64,000 nucleotides of DNA from Ascidia mentula (GCA_947561715.1 OX387204.1:2609001-2673000); one strand, 5' to 3'; positions 14,701-25,874 are shown, counted from the stretch's first letter. Numbers and translations are program-made. The notes: generated from the letters alone by a model not told the origin.

Positions 14701-17700
14701 ATCACAACGTGAAATGATTGCGCGCTAGTCGTGTAATGTTTAGGCCACACCATTCTCGTGCAGTAAATTGATCCGTCCATGGCAACTGCAGTGATCTTTT
14801 ATACCACCATGGCAGAAATGATACTTAGTTTTATCACCCTGTTTAAGACAAAACTTCTGTGTCTTAAACAGGATTCTTTCAGTACGTTGGCCCTTGACTC
14901 GGTTTGACTGTCGGTGCGATGTTTAGTCGCCTTCAGATGTGTTTTTTGTGCAAAAAAGGACTGCCTTTTTATGTTAATATCTGTGTAGCAATTATAACTT
15001 TTTGTTCGTTTTCGATATGACCAGCTGTTGCATGTGCATGGGTTTTACTTACTTCAAATAAGCGATTCAAATATCTTAAAGGCAGTAAAATACTTGTTCC
15101 TTTGCAGTCCAAGACGTCTTAAATCCGTTCCATCGCGACCCAAGCCAAACAGCTGGTTTTCACCACTACGTGGCGCCTACGAGAAGATGCTGTCGTTGGA
15201 TCTCATTCAGCTTATGCGCACTTGGCGGAGGAGCGCACCGAACGTTCACGACAAGGAATCTGGATCCGACGAAGATCCCGAAAATATCTTCAAGGACATT
15301 AAGCCGGCCCCGGCGGTTACTGAACAGCTTCTGCGGGATCTAAGTGTCTCAAACGTCGCCAACACAGTCGCAAACTCCAAAGTACGTCATAGAACTGGAG
15401 GGCGCAACAAGGCGAAGGGAAGAAGAGATTCAAAACCCAACAAGAATTTTACCAACGATTTCGAAAGCAAGGACAGTGTAGAGGTCGAAGACATTCCGTG
15501 GTCCCCGCCAGAAAATTTGCAATACGAAAAGAAATCATCTGCAAGAGTGAAGAAGTCACCGGAACGCGTGTCGAGCAGCTCAAGTTTTGGAAGTTCGCGA
15601 AGCCGAGGTTCAAGTCTCAGTAGCGCCCCAAGCGAGAGCGAAAAGATAAAACCCAACGATAAAAACGAAGGTGAGTGCAAGGTCATAAAGTTTCTTAATG
15701 GAAAGCAATCAGCGTCCACTAAATTTACCCCCCTAGAAAACACTGTAAATTAGGCTGGCATTATTTTGCTGCAATCTTTGCGACAGTTTACCAAGTTTAA
15801 TTTTCTTACTGTTCTACATATAGACACCTTTGAATTAAGTTCTTACCGATTCTGAACCCCGCATTTGCCTGTTCCCTGAATCACGTTTCTGTTGATGCAA
15901 CGACTGCTGTTCATAACAATAACTGGTAAATGTTGAAATTTGTTTGCAGGAAAACGACGACGCAAAACGAAACTAGTACGCCACCAAGCGGTGACCAATG
16001 AAAACGACGACACGTCATCAACCACGACGGAAAAATCGAGCGAAGATTTCGAGGACAAGGTTGGTTTTTATGGCAACGTACCGCGTTCTAACTGCAAAAT
16101 AATTACTAAAGTACAACGAAAAAATCAGTGCAAACGGCCTGTTGGTATCTTACTGGAAAAATAATAAAAAAAAACAGTTAAAATTTGGAAAGTTTAGAAA
16201 CTGGTCCAACAAACCCCTGTTGCAAAATTTCATTTGGCGAAAGCACGTTGTAATTTTTCGACTGACAACTGATAATTATCTCATCGAGGTTTACAACATA
16301 TTTTTATTTCCTAGTCGTCGTTTCTCGTCGATTCATGGAAACAAGATTCACCCGTGCGAACCGCTATCTCCCAGGGAAAGCCCCTCAAAAACAAGAAAAC
16401 AGATGAGAGCAGCGCGATCGTCAACAGCAGGTTCGACTTTTGGCTCAACCCTGGCTTGTGTAAAACCGCACACGCGCGTAACCGGAAATTGTGCTTGCGC
16501 TCCTGCAGTGACACGCCGTCGTACACAACAGCGAATGAGAGCAGCGTGCGTCGACGTCACACACGACCGACATCCACCAGCTCCGTTAAGAACACGAAAC
16601 CGACCCCGCCTAAACCGCTTAAAGTAAACATTTTTTTCAATTATTTATTTTTTATATGACGTAAACATGTAAAGGTGCAAACGACTTTCAAATTTAAATC
16701 CTTGGTTCCAACGAAATAAAAGGAAATTACAGGAAATAATTATTCCATCACTGCAACCAACTACAATGTGGGAGTTGCATTTATCGTATGACGTTTTTAA
16801 AGTGTCTTATTCACAACAGAAATCGAAGTCCACAGTTCATCATTACTATGATACGAGCAGTACTGACGAACCGGTTTACTGGGACGACCCCAAGATCACG
16901 TTTAACAGAAAAGGTACCATTGGATAAAAGACCAAGTAGATTGTTAAATTTAGCAACATTTTCACATAATTTGTTGTTGAACAGACGCCGACGAACGCAT
17001 GAAAGCTCTGGCCGATAACGCCCAAAAAGCGGAAAGCAGAATCCGGTCAAAGGGACCAGCTAAGAAAAAGGTGAACTAAAAATTGACTTCAGAACCAAAA
17101 CTCATCACAATGCCAATTGTGACGTGTTAATTGGTCTTGCCTGAACTGATGAAAAACGCAGTGAAGCTTGCCAGTAATTCTGTATTACAAAACTGTCATA
17201 TTTTGCGTAGATTCAACCACGCCCTGCGAGCGACGAAAAAAGAAACGGCTTTGTTGCTATGGCAACACCGACCACAATAATGACCGCTAGCGGCGCCACA
17301 TCTTCGGAGATTCCCCCCAGGAGAAGCAAACCGCAGCTTATCAAGGCCCAAAGCGTCCCAAATGAGCCATCGCCGAAGCCACGAACGCCTGTAACCTCTC
17401 GTCCATCACCTCAAAACGTTTCTGCGAACTCGCACAGCCCGACTGACTCCACCTTCTCCATATTTTCATCTCCAGGTGAGATTGGCAGCCAAATATCTCA
17501 AGGAAAATCAGTTTTTTTGATACAAAATATGTATGTGTCAACTTAGTATTGAACTGATCTTAAAACTGTAATGTGATTTGCAAAATGTTGGTTTGGTGTC
17601 CTTAATCGGATCCAGATTCGGCAAACGAATCGCAATTACCCCACGAAAAATTCCTTTTTGTGTTGCTAATCGATTGTGTTTGGAATCCAGGAACTCAGGA

Positions 17701-19034
17701 ATCGAATCACGTTACTCAGGTGCAGCCAATAATCAACCGCAGGATGCCGATTTGGAACAACTTCGGACAGAATTCTTTCAACATAACTGAAGGTAACACA
17801 GCAATGTTTAGTGGAATCGCCTGATTGGCAAGATCGTCTCACTGCGCAACCTTACTTGGCGATCACAACTATCGTATGGATATCATTAGGTTTATAGGCT
17901 TCCCAACCCAAGCATTGCGGCCTAGCTGGATCTGCCACGTTTTGGTAATTCTCTATTTCAATGAAACAAACAGGCGATGTTTTTACCAGGCGACATTATT
18001 ATTTTAAATTCGTCAAAATTTCTGTTGTCTTTTAAAGACCGTTTGGCCATAGTGCGCTCCACAGTGGTTCGTCGTCTCTGTTGTTCGGTACCTAGTATAG
18101 GGTACCCTGCAGATCGACGTTGGCCAAAAGGTACCACAAAGTGGAGACTAGTGTGCCTGCTAGTGTGAAAGCTAGCACAGTGCCACACAACAGCTGCACT
18201 GATGAGACCTTACAGGTCGAAACACACCCTGTCTGCAGCTTTGCAATATTATGGCTTTTTTTGCACATATAAAGACGTTGTCATTTGCCAAATTTATTCG
18301 TTAACAATAATCCTTACTGCTACAAACTAATGCACTAAATAATTGCAATAACAAAACAAGGCTTTATAAAAGTTGATAAACTTTCCGAACAATAGCAAAT
18401 AACCTTGAAAACGTTTCAGGTCTATACCCACAAGCACCCCAGCGGATAGTGACTCACCCATCTCCAGTTGGGTCCCCGGTCCAGTGGTCCCCGCCTTGGG
18501 TCGCCCAGAGTGGGGCTCTTCTTAACGTTACATCGCCACCACCGGGTTCTCCGACAACACCAACAGTGAACGTAATGGCTCCAGCCCAAAAAATTTGGTC
18601 ACCAGCGGCGGGAAACCACTCGCCGGGTGCCCGCACCACGCACGAGATATGGTCGGTCAGCAACGCGGTGACCATGGATGAGGATCGTAACACAGCCGGG
18701 GTGCGTTTTGTATGTAGTTGTATGAAGGTATCGTGTTGCTACAATGCAATCTTTGGTGATTTCGTAAAATTTACGAAATCTTATGATAAAATACCCATAT
18801 CCATTCCGCCGTTTCCATATAAAAAAAATTTGCAATGTTAAAAGTACATTTTACTTGGTAAACAGAAATGCCAAATCTAATCATTTTCACATTAGACGTG
18901 TTAAGCACAGGTTCGCTAATCCTTCGCTAAAACAAGTATTTGATTTTCAGGCTGACCCTCTTGGTCTGAAAAGCATCTGGTCGTCGAACGAATCTATTCA
19001 ACGACGAAACAACGAAAATACCCATTTCTTTTGA
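31..19034 (+). CDS. TMEM131: TMEM131 family protein, 3' part of gene (32 exons)
   Basis: Exons read at 31-144, 584-706, 857-937, 1291-1441, 2086-2142, 2562-2732, 3494-3602, 4135-4291, 4812-4997, 5270-5374, 5657-5767, 6690-6794, 7670-7756, 8468-8565, 9067-9194, 9522-9639, 11513-11660, 12027-12209, 12469-12635, 12919-13058, 13236-13425, 13790-14015, 14166-14341, 15108-15670, 15950-16059, 16315-16623, 16820-16913, 16985-17070, 17211-17475, 17691-17792, 18420-18700 and 18951-19034 (TGA). All have AG/GT borders and compatible phases, giving about 1674 codons. Diagnostic matches to vertebrate TMEM131 include FEVVFLARVIGNVENTLFIN, EIPPYETK, ADNHTAYIRIKTN, NNLTVLDSLLVRG and IWEPF just after the membrane helix. 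TMEM131 proteins are ER/Golgi type I membrane proteins that help collagen assembly and secretory cargo traffic; the luminal PapD-like part binds procollagen and the tail binds TRAPPC8 (family knowledge). The N-terminus is off the window. TMEM131L is the alternative; tunicates may hold one ancestral gene. Confidence 0.93.
6690..14015 (+). CDS. TMEM131: TMEM131 luminal C-half and transmembrane helix
   Basis: Exons 6690-6794, 7670-7756, 8468-8565, 9067-9194, 9522-9639, 11513-11660, 12027-12209, 12469-12635, 12919-13058, 13236-13425 and 13790-14015. Landmarks are KIGKLYFDPRQDCKPDRCYVGLP (9067-9194), where the family has an IYFDP..C...CYVGLP block; the RWSAIENN exon; ILILP-like beta strands; NNLTVLDSLLVRGVGV (12919 exon); CEGYGFRVLEC (13236 exon); and FTPDFTTSQVHRTLRIVT leading into PRPTWEKNLYYVV. 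The last exon holds the only clear membrane segment, a Val/Met/Leu-rich stretch ending LASYLE. The Cys residues in the CxPDRCY and CEGYGF blocks are conserved and could form disulfides. Phases are continuous across all eleven exons. Confidence 0.9.
14166..19034 (+). CDS. TMEM131: TMEM131 cytoplasmic tail
   Basis: Nine exons (14166-14341, 15108-15670, 15950-16059, 16315-16623, 16820-16913, 16985-17070, 17211-17475, 17691-17792, 18420-18700) plus the terminal exon 18951-19034. The tail opens with NIWEPF after the helix, then is low-complexity and probably disordered, rich in Ser, Lys, Asp and Pro. It keeps the acidic Ser/Thr run DDTSSTTTEKSSEDFED, the late FGQNSFNITEG block (vertebrate FGNSFNLTGE) and repeated W motifs such as QWSPPW, KIWSPA and SIWSS. 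The vertebrate tail also has repeated W-S-P/W motifs and binds TRAPPC8. In exon 16315-16623, bases 16432-16506 look like a 75-bp in-frame intron (GTTCGA to CTGCAG) that would remove an odd Cys/Trp-rich stretch; both versions stay in frame. Stop TGA at 19032-19034. Confidence 0.88.
17829..17945. repeat. Fragment of the 57695-57866 repeat family
   Basis: Shares GATC-CACTGCGCA, CTTGGCGATCACA, GTATNGNGATCAT and GCATTGCGGCCTAGCTGGATCTGCCAC-like blocks with 57695-57866. It lies in the same TMEM131 intron as the ribozyme element at 18040. No flanking duplication found. Confidence 0.6.
18040..18269 (+). mobile_element. Hammerhead-carrying SINE-like retroelement, near full length
   Basis: About 230 bp, bounded by a short direct repeat TAAAGAC (18033-18039 and 18270-18276). 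The 5' part starts CGTTTGGCCATAGTGCGCTC and contains nested GGTACC palindromes. The middle has ACCACAAAGTGGAGAC, also found in the copy at 36607-36829. Then comes the ribozyme (18192-18240) and the tail TTTGCAATATTATGGC followed by T-run and GCACATA. The same tail occurs at 31164-31196 and 49926-49956. There is no open reading frame, so movement must depend on enzymes from another element (inference). The direct repeat is short, so the exact ends are uncertain. Confidence 0.7.
18192..18240 (+). ncRNA. Type I hammerhead ribozyme, intact core (sense in TMEM131 intron)
   Basis: Order of parts seen: stem I 5' strand AGCTGCA (18192-18198), core CTGATGA (18199-18205), stem II GACC-TTACA-GGTC (18206-18218), GAAA beginning at 18219, stem III ACA/TGT with a 5-nt loop CACCC (18222-18232), cleavage-site C at 18233, then stem I 3' strand TGCAGCT (18234-18240), perfectly complementary over 7 bp. 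All invariant hammerhead bases (CUGANGA, GAA, A15.1-U16.1, H17) are present. Stem III is only 3 bp, which is normal for retroelement type I hammerheads but weakens a monomer. Predicted cleavage is after C18233. Confidence 0.88.
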
Positions 19035-19552
19035 TACGAAACGCGAACGCGACTTCGAATTTCTTCGTTCAATTTTTAACCACATAACAACGCGCGTGAC
19101 AGCGGTTCGACTTGCTTCTAAAACTCTTAAATCTCCCATCTGCGTTCCATTTTTCAGTTTATGTTGACACCGTAACAGTGGACGCTCCTTTTTTTGGTGA
19201 TTGTGTTTCAATTCTATCTGGTTGACATCGCTGTTATCGCGTGGTCCGTTTATTGTTCACTTCCCCAACTCCGCTTTACGCCTCCCCCCTTCCCTCCCCA
19301 AGCATCCTTCTTTAAGTTTACTTTCAATGCCTGGTGCGAACTTTACTTACTGGTCTTCTTTGGCTCGGTAATAAAACCGCGAACATTCGAAACAAGTCTG
19401 CGATTTTGCTTGTTTGTTTCGTAACAATGGTAAAGTATGCAAATTAGAACGCCACGCAAAACCAGTGGATTATCTCCAACATCTCTCCAAAGATCTTCCG
19501 AAAAACCCCTTACTGTTTTTAACGAATATGCGGTGACCGATTCAAAAATATC
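19035..19552. other. TMEM131 3' flank
   Basis: No gene seen. A possible polyadenylation signal AATAAA occurs at 19370-19375, about 340 bp after the stop codon. The satellite array begins right after this stretch. Confidence 0.4.
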
Positions 19553-22500
19553 CGGTTTTAGGCGGAATTGATCAGAATGTGCCGGTTTCAAACAGGTTTC
19601 AGCAGCCCCTCGAACCTCCAAACCGGTTTATACCGGAATTGGTGACGTGATACTTTCGGTCGATTTTCGAAAAAACACCAAGGCTAACCCCTTTCCGTTT
19701 TTTCGGATTTGGGCCAAAACAAAATTGTCCGGTTTCACCCGGAAATTGCCGGAATATTCCTGTTTCAAACCGGTTGGGGCCGGTTTCAGCAGCCTCTCGA
19801 ACCCCCAAACCGGTTTAAACCGGAGTTGGTGACGTGAAACTTTCGGTCGATTTTCGAAAAAACACCAAGGCTAACCCCTTTCCGTTTTTTCGGATTTGGG
19901 CCAAAACAAAATTGTCCGGTTTCCCCCGGAAATTGCCGGAATATTCCTATTTCAAACCGGTTGGGGCCGGTTTCGGCAGCCTCTCGAACCCCCAAACCGG
20001 TTTAAACCGGAATTGGTGACGTGAAACTTTCGGTCGATTTTCGAAAAAACACCAAGGCTACCTTTCCGTTTTTTCGGATTTGGGCCAAAACAAAATTGTC
20101 CGGTTTCACCCGGAAATTGCCGGAATATTCCTCTTTCAAACCGGTTGGGGCCGGTTTCGGCAGCCTCTCGAACCCCCAAACCGGTTTATACCGGAATTGG
20201 TGACGTGAAACTTTCGGTCGATTTTCGAAAAAACACCAAGGCTAACTCCTTTCCGTTTTTTCGGATTTGGGCCAAAACAAAATTGTCCGGTTTCACCCGG
20301 AAATTGCCGGAATATTCCTGTTTCAAACCGGTTGGGCCGGTTTCAGCAGCCTCTCGAACCCCCAAACCGGTTTAAACCGGAATTGGTGACGTGAAACTTT
20401 CGGTCGATTTTCGAAAAATCCGTTTTTTCGGATTTGGGCCAAAACAAAATTATCCGGTTTCACCCGGAAATTGCCGGAATATTCCTGTTTCAAACCGGTT
20501 GGGGCCGGTTTCAGCAGCCTCTCGAACCCCCAAACCGGTTTATACCGGAATTGGTGACGTGAAACTTTCGGTCGATTTTCGAAAAAACACCAAGGCTAAC
20601 CCCTTTCCGTTTTTTCGGATTTGGGCCAAAACAAAATTGCCCGGTTTCACCCGGAAATCGCCGGAATATTCCTTTTCCAAACCGGTTGGGGCCGGTTTCG
20701 GCAGCCTCTCGAAGCCCTAAACCGGTTTAAACCGGAATTGGTGACGTGAAACTTTCGGTCGATTTTCGAAAAAACACCAAGGCTAACCCCTTTCCGTTTT
20801 TTCGGATTTGGGCCAAAACAAAATTGCCCGGTTTCACCCGGAAATTACCGGAATATTCCCGTTTCAAACCGGTTGGGGCCGGTTGCAGCAGCCTCTCGAA
20901 CCCCCAAACCGGTTTAAACCGGAATTGGTGACGTGAAACTTTCGGTCGATTTTCGAAAAAACACCAAGGCTAACCCCTTTTCGTTTTTTCGGATTTGGGC
21001 CAAAACAAAATTGCCCGGTTTAACCCGGAAATTGCCGGAATATTCCTTTTCCAAACCGGTTGGGGCCGGTTTCAGCAGCCTCTCGAACCCCCAAACCGGT
21101 TTAAACCGGAATTGGTGACGTGAAACTTTCGGTCGATTTTCGAAAAAACACCAAGGCTACCTTTCCGTTTTTTCGGATTTGGGCCAAAACAAAAATGTCC
21201 GGTTTCCCCCGGAAATTGCCGGAATATTCCTGTTTCAAACCGGTTGGGGCCGGTTTCAGCAGCCTCTCGAACCCCCAAACCGGTTTATACCGGAATTGGT
21301 GACGTGAAACTTTCGGTCGATTTTCGAAAAAACACCAAGGCTAACCCCTTTCCGTTTTTTCGGATTTGGGCCAAAACAAAATTGCCCGGTTTCACCCGGA
21401 AATTACCGGAATATTCCCGTTTCAAACCGGTTGGGGCCGGTTGCAGCAGCCTCTCGAACCCCCAAACCGGTTTAAACCGGAATTGGTGACGTGAAACTTT
21501 CGGTCGATTTTCGAAAAAACACCAAGGCTAACCCCTTTTCGTTTTTTCGGATTTGGGCCAAAACAAAATTGCCCGGTTTAACCCGGAAATCGCCGGAATA
21601 TTCCTTTTCCAAACCGGTTGGGGCCGGTTTCAGCAGCCTCTCGAACCCCCAAACCGGTTTAAACCGGAATTGGTGACGTGAAACTTTCGGTCGATTTTCG
21701 AAAAAACACCAAGGCTAACCCCTTTTCGTTTTTTCGGATTTGGGCCAAAACAAAATTGTCCGGTTTCACCCGGAAATTGCCGGAATATTCCTGTTTCAAA
21801 CCGGTTGGGGCCGGTTTCAGCAGCCTCTCGAACCCCCAAACCGGTTTATACCGGAATTGGTGACGTGAAACTTTCGGTCGATTTTCGAAAAAACACCAAG
21901 GCTAACCCCTTTCCGTTTTTTCGGATTTGGGCCAAAACAAAATTGTCCGGTTTCACCCGGAAATTGCCGGAATATTCCTGTTTCAAACCGGTTGGGGCCG
22001 GTTTCAGCAGCCTCTCGAACCCCCAAACCGGTTTAAACCGGAATTGGTGACGTGAAACTTTCGGTCGATTTTCGAAAAAACACCAAGGCTACCTTTCCGT
22101 TTTTTCGGATTTGGGCCAAAACAAAATTGTCCGGTTTCACCCGGAAATTGCCGGAATATTCCTGTTTCAAACCGGTTGGGGCCGGTTTCAGCAGCCTCTC
22201 GAACCCCCAAACCGGTTTATACCGGAATTGGTGACGTGAAACTTTCGGTCGATTTTCGAAAAAACACCAAGGCTACCTTTCCGTTTTTTCGGATTTGGGC
22301 CAAAACAAAATTGTCCGGTTTCCCCCGGAAATTGCCGGAATATTCCTGTTTCAAACCGGTTGGGGCCGGTTTCCGCAGCCTCTCGAACCCCCAAACCGGT
22401 TTAAACCGGAATTGGTGACGTGAAACTTTCGGTCGATTTTCGAAAAAACACCAAGGCTATAACCCCTTTCCGTTTTTTCGGATTTGGGCCAAAACAAAAT

Positions 22501-23391
22501 TGTCCGGTTTCACCCGGAAATTGCCGGAATATTCCTGTTTCAAACCGGTTGGGGCCGGTTTCAGCAGCCTCTCGAACCCCCAAACCGGTTTATACCGGAA
22601 TTGGTGACGTGAAACTTTCGGTCGATTTTCGAAAAAACACCAAGGCTAACCCCTTTCCGTTTTTTCGGATTTGGGCCAAAACAAAATTGTCCGGTTTCAC
22701 CCGGAAATTGCCGGAATATTCCTGTTTCAAACCGGTTGGGGCCGGTTTCAGCACCCTCTCGAACCCCCAAACCGCTTTAAACCGGAATTGGTGACGTGAA
22801 ACTTTCGGTCGATTTTCGAAAAAACACCAAGGCTACCTTTCCGTTTTTTCGGATTTGGGCCAAAACAAAAATGTCCGGTTTCCCCCGGAAATTGCCGGAA
22901 TATTCCTGTTTCAAACCGGTTGGGGCCGGTTTCAGCAGCCTCTCGAACCCCCAAACCGGTTTATACCGGAATTGGTGACGTGAAACTTTCGGTCGATTTT
23001 CGAAAAAACACCAAGGCTAACCCCTTTCCGTTTTTTCGGATTTGGGCCAAAACAAAATTGCCCGGTTTCACCCGGAAATTGCCGGAATATTCCCGTTTCA
23101 AACCGGTTGGGGCCGGTTGCAGGAGCCTCTCGAACCCCCAAACCGGTTCAAACCGGAATTGGTGACGTGAAACTTTCGGTCGATTTTCGAAAAAACACCA
23201 AGGCTAAAAATTGCCCGGTTTCACCCGGATATCGCCGGAATATTCCCGTTTCAAACCGGTTGGGGCCGGTTTCAGCAGCCTCTCGAACCCCTAAACCGGT
23301 TTAAACCGGAATTGGTGACGTGAAACTTTCGGTCGATTTTCGAAAAAACTCCCTTCCTGTTTTTTCGGATTATGGCCAAAACATAATTGAA
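19553..23391. repeat. Satellite array, ~21 units of ~187 bp
   Basis: The anchor sequence AAACTTTCGGTCGATTTTCG recurs at about 19648, 19835, 20022, 20206, 20392, 20560, 20747, 20934, 21121, 21305, 21492, 21679, 21866, 22053, 22237, 22421, 22610, 22797, 22981, 23168 and 23322. Most steps are 187 or 184 bp; the 3-bp difference is GCTAACCCC versus GCTACC before TTTCCG. One unit (from 20392) is shortened to 168 bp and the unit at 23168 to about 154 bp. Units are nearly identical inside the array and diverge at both edges. Each unit holds seven CCGG motifs, several inside ACCGGT or paired AAACCGG/CCGGTTT dyads. Long open frames on both strands are a by-product of the repeat and are not called as genes. 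Confidence 0.97.
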
Positions 23392-25068
23392 GACGTGCCA
23401 TAGTTCTGTTTGTTAATCTTGTGCTGGTGCCTTGTTTGACATAAAGTAATTTCGTTGTTGTAAATTATAACAACGTTGCCATTTTTGTACTGTTACTGTG
23501 TGGTAGAAAAATTTGGGGTGTCGTCATGCTATAGTATGTTTTCACATGTGCTGTATTTATCCACACACACACGTTTTCATATGTGGCATGTTCATGCATT
23601 ACCAAACTAGGACACTCATAGTTGCTGTACGTTTTATCCTGTTCTACTACATCTCCTGTTGCAACAATTTCTAATTACATCATTGTAAGAAAAGTGTTGA
23701 TATGTTTGCAGCACTTGCTTGATGGATCATATCTCGTGATCAATGAAAATCGTTTGCCTTTTTCTCGCAAAGTTACTGATAAATCTTCCATATAAAACTT
23801 TTAAGATAAAACTAAAAGGTAAAATCAGTTTTTTTCAAAACATTGCAAGCTTGTATGTTTGTTTCCCATAACAGCCACTATAGTAAATAAAGTATGGACC
23901 AGTTGCTTGGTTCGTCCCTGTGTAATATTGCCACTGGTATGATTTTTTTGGCATAAAACCTATGATTTGGACCTCGGTAGGTCCTGCGGTAAAATTTACA
24001 CATGCCGTCGATAACTCTGCCCCTTGTATCCGCCTGACGACTGATGTTTTGTCCGAATATGTTTGCAGAAATATTTTAGTAGTTGTGCCAACGTCCAAAA
24101 TAAAATTAAAAAGGCTACAAAACAGCCGAGATCACCACTTTCTCCGATGCATTTCCTTGAAACTGCGGCGAAGTTACCAGGTACATTCAAGCGAAACCAA
24201 TCTTCATCTCATAGTCCGCCCAATGTGAGAGTAATTTTTCGCATCTGACCAAAAATATGTCGGTATCACCAGGCTTACTGTATTTTTATGTTGTTTTTCC
24301 CTCAGCCCCTTTCTTTACTGGTTTTCGTTGGATGATAGTTTGGCAGCCTTTATTATTACTACAAGGTCGGCAACCTTTGGCAAGAGCCAGTCACACTCGG
24401 ACACTGCTCTAAGTAAACAGGTTGGGAGCCACAAAAACAAAAGTTGGTTAATATTATTTTCACCTTTTCGCGCTATAATTAACGTCACACACACGTTCTT
24501 ACAAAACATACAGAAACAGCCAAGAATGGTTTCTTATTTGTTATTATTTAACGAAGAACCAATGATCAGAAATAATGGCACATTGCTGCGTAATAAACGT
24601 TTTCTGTGAACTTGCAAAACCTGCAAGAACAGCCAAGTGCAATATATCTTTGAAGTGTTCCTTATATAAACTTACATTAAAGTTTTTTTCAGAATGTGCT
24701 GGCCGTCTTAACGGAGCCATAAGAAAGTGTTAAAGACTCACATGTGGCTCATGTGACTGCCGTATTTTTGTCTAAAACAGTCACTGTGTTTAACAGTATA
24801 TTCACTGTCTTAGCGGCGAAAACTAATCAACTATAAGTATCTCAAACAACATGTACTATCATCAAGGATATATTGATCGACTTGAGAGCACAGATACATG
24901 TGTACATGCAAATGCGTACATGCGTTTTCTGTAAGAAACAGAAAAAGAGTTTATAACAAAAACACACTGAAGTAATGAGACGTCATTGCAAACACTCACC
25001 GAATACTTGTGACTTTAAGAAACTTCACCGCGTGTTATAAATTGTTCGGTTAATTTAACTCCTAATTC

Positions 25069-25084
25069 CTTATTCAAATAGAAT
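25069..25084 (-). other. Exact match to Ciona trans-spliced leader sequence
   Basis: The minus strand reads ATTCTATTTGAATAAG, the 16-nt spliced leader reported for Ciona as I recall it. It is followed by GAATTAGG, not by the GT expected for the donor site of an SL RNA gene, so it is not a standard SL RNA gene. It could be the 5' end of a retrocopied trans-spliced mRNA or a mutated SL RNA pseudogene. No poly(A) tract or flanking duplication was found to settle this. Confidence 0.5.
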
Positions 25085-25480
25085 ATAATAAGGATTGTTG
25101 CTACTTGAAACAGATACAAATTGTTACTAGTTTGACACATACGAGGGGCCAAACGGATCGTTTAAATGTCGTGTTAACACGTGCAAGATTTCTATTGGCA
25201 AAAAATATTAAATAAATGTTAGGGGGCAACTTTTCGCTGTTACAGCTCCTATTAATATAGTCTGCCCAACCAAACATGAATCCTCTGCATAGGCCGTATG
25301 TATCTGAGAAATAAAAATGCGCTCCCAAAATCTAATCCAAAGTACCTACTCCCGCCATTGTTAACAATCAAAACTACAAAAAAAAGAAATGGTCCCAGGA
25401 AGTTCAGTCCTCAAAAGTGACTAACCAAACAAATAAATTGAGTTTTAGGAAAATGAAAGTGAAACCTAGGTCATTTAGAC

Positions 25481-25874
25481 CAGGGGTACCCAAACCGGCG
25501 TGCGTGGTCCGTAAAAATATCTCAAAAACAATTGGTACGCTTCATACAGTGCGTAAGCAGCACTCACTGCAGTGATTCATAACTAGAGTGGTTTCGTAAG
25601 CTTTACAAACACTTTAGGAATTCATACTTATCGACGGTGAAGTTGCTGCTCTAATAAGGTTAAGGTCGTATTTGCCAGAGTTACAGGTGATTGTGCGATT
25701 ACACCAAACTAAATTGAGTGCCGAGTTGTTGAACATTAAACTATAAAGTAGATTGTAGAGAAATTTGTGAAACGCAAGAGCAAGTCGAGTAATTCGGAAT
25801 CTTTGGGCCAACAAACTCTGCCCAAAATAAATGAGTAAAAATTTTCCGCTGCCCAAAAAGTTTGTGAAACCCTG
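25481..25874. mobile_element. Non-autonomous hAT-like element (MITE)
   Basis: Left end CAGGGGTACCCAAACC and right end, read on the minus strand, CAGGGTTTCACAAACT form imperfect terminal inverted repeats of hAT type. The flanking octamers are ATTTAGAC (25473-25480) and ATTTTGAG (25875-25882), 6 of 8 identical, consistent with an old 8-bp target duplication. No transposase reading frame lies between the ends. Confidence 0.5.

Larger units (their letters stand above)
17793..18419 (+). other. TMEM131 intron carrying a hammerhead ribozyme retroelement
   Basis: This intron holds a short fragment of another repeat at 17829-17945 (related to the element at 57695-57866) and then a near full-length ribozyme-bearing element at 18040-18269, in the same orientation as TMEM131. 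No coding potential is apparent. Confidence 0.75.

Noticed and set aside
19647..23304. Serial 60-124 codon open frames on both strands (KLSVDFRKNTK... and GVREAAETGPNRF...)
   Set aside because: They come from the 187-bp satellite, repeat on both strands with frame shifts between units, and lack any coding signature.
23996..24190. Minus-strand 64-codon frame with a hydrophobic helix
   Set aside because: No recognised family, no splice context, and one helix in an AT-rich frame can arise by chance.
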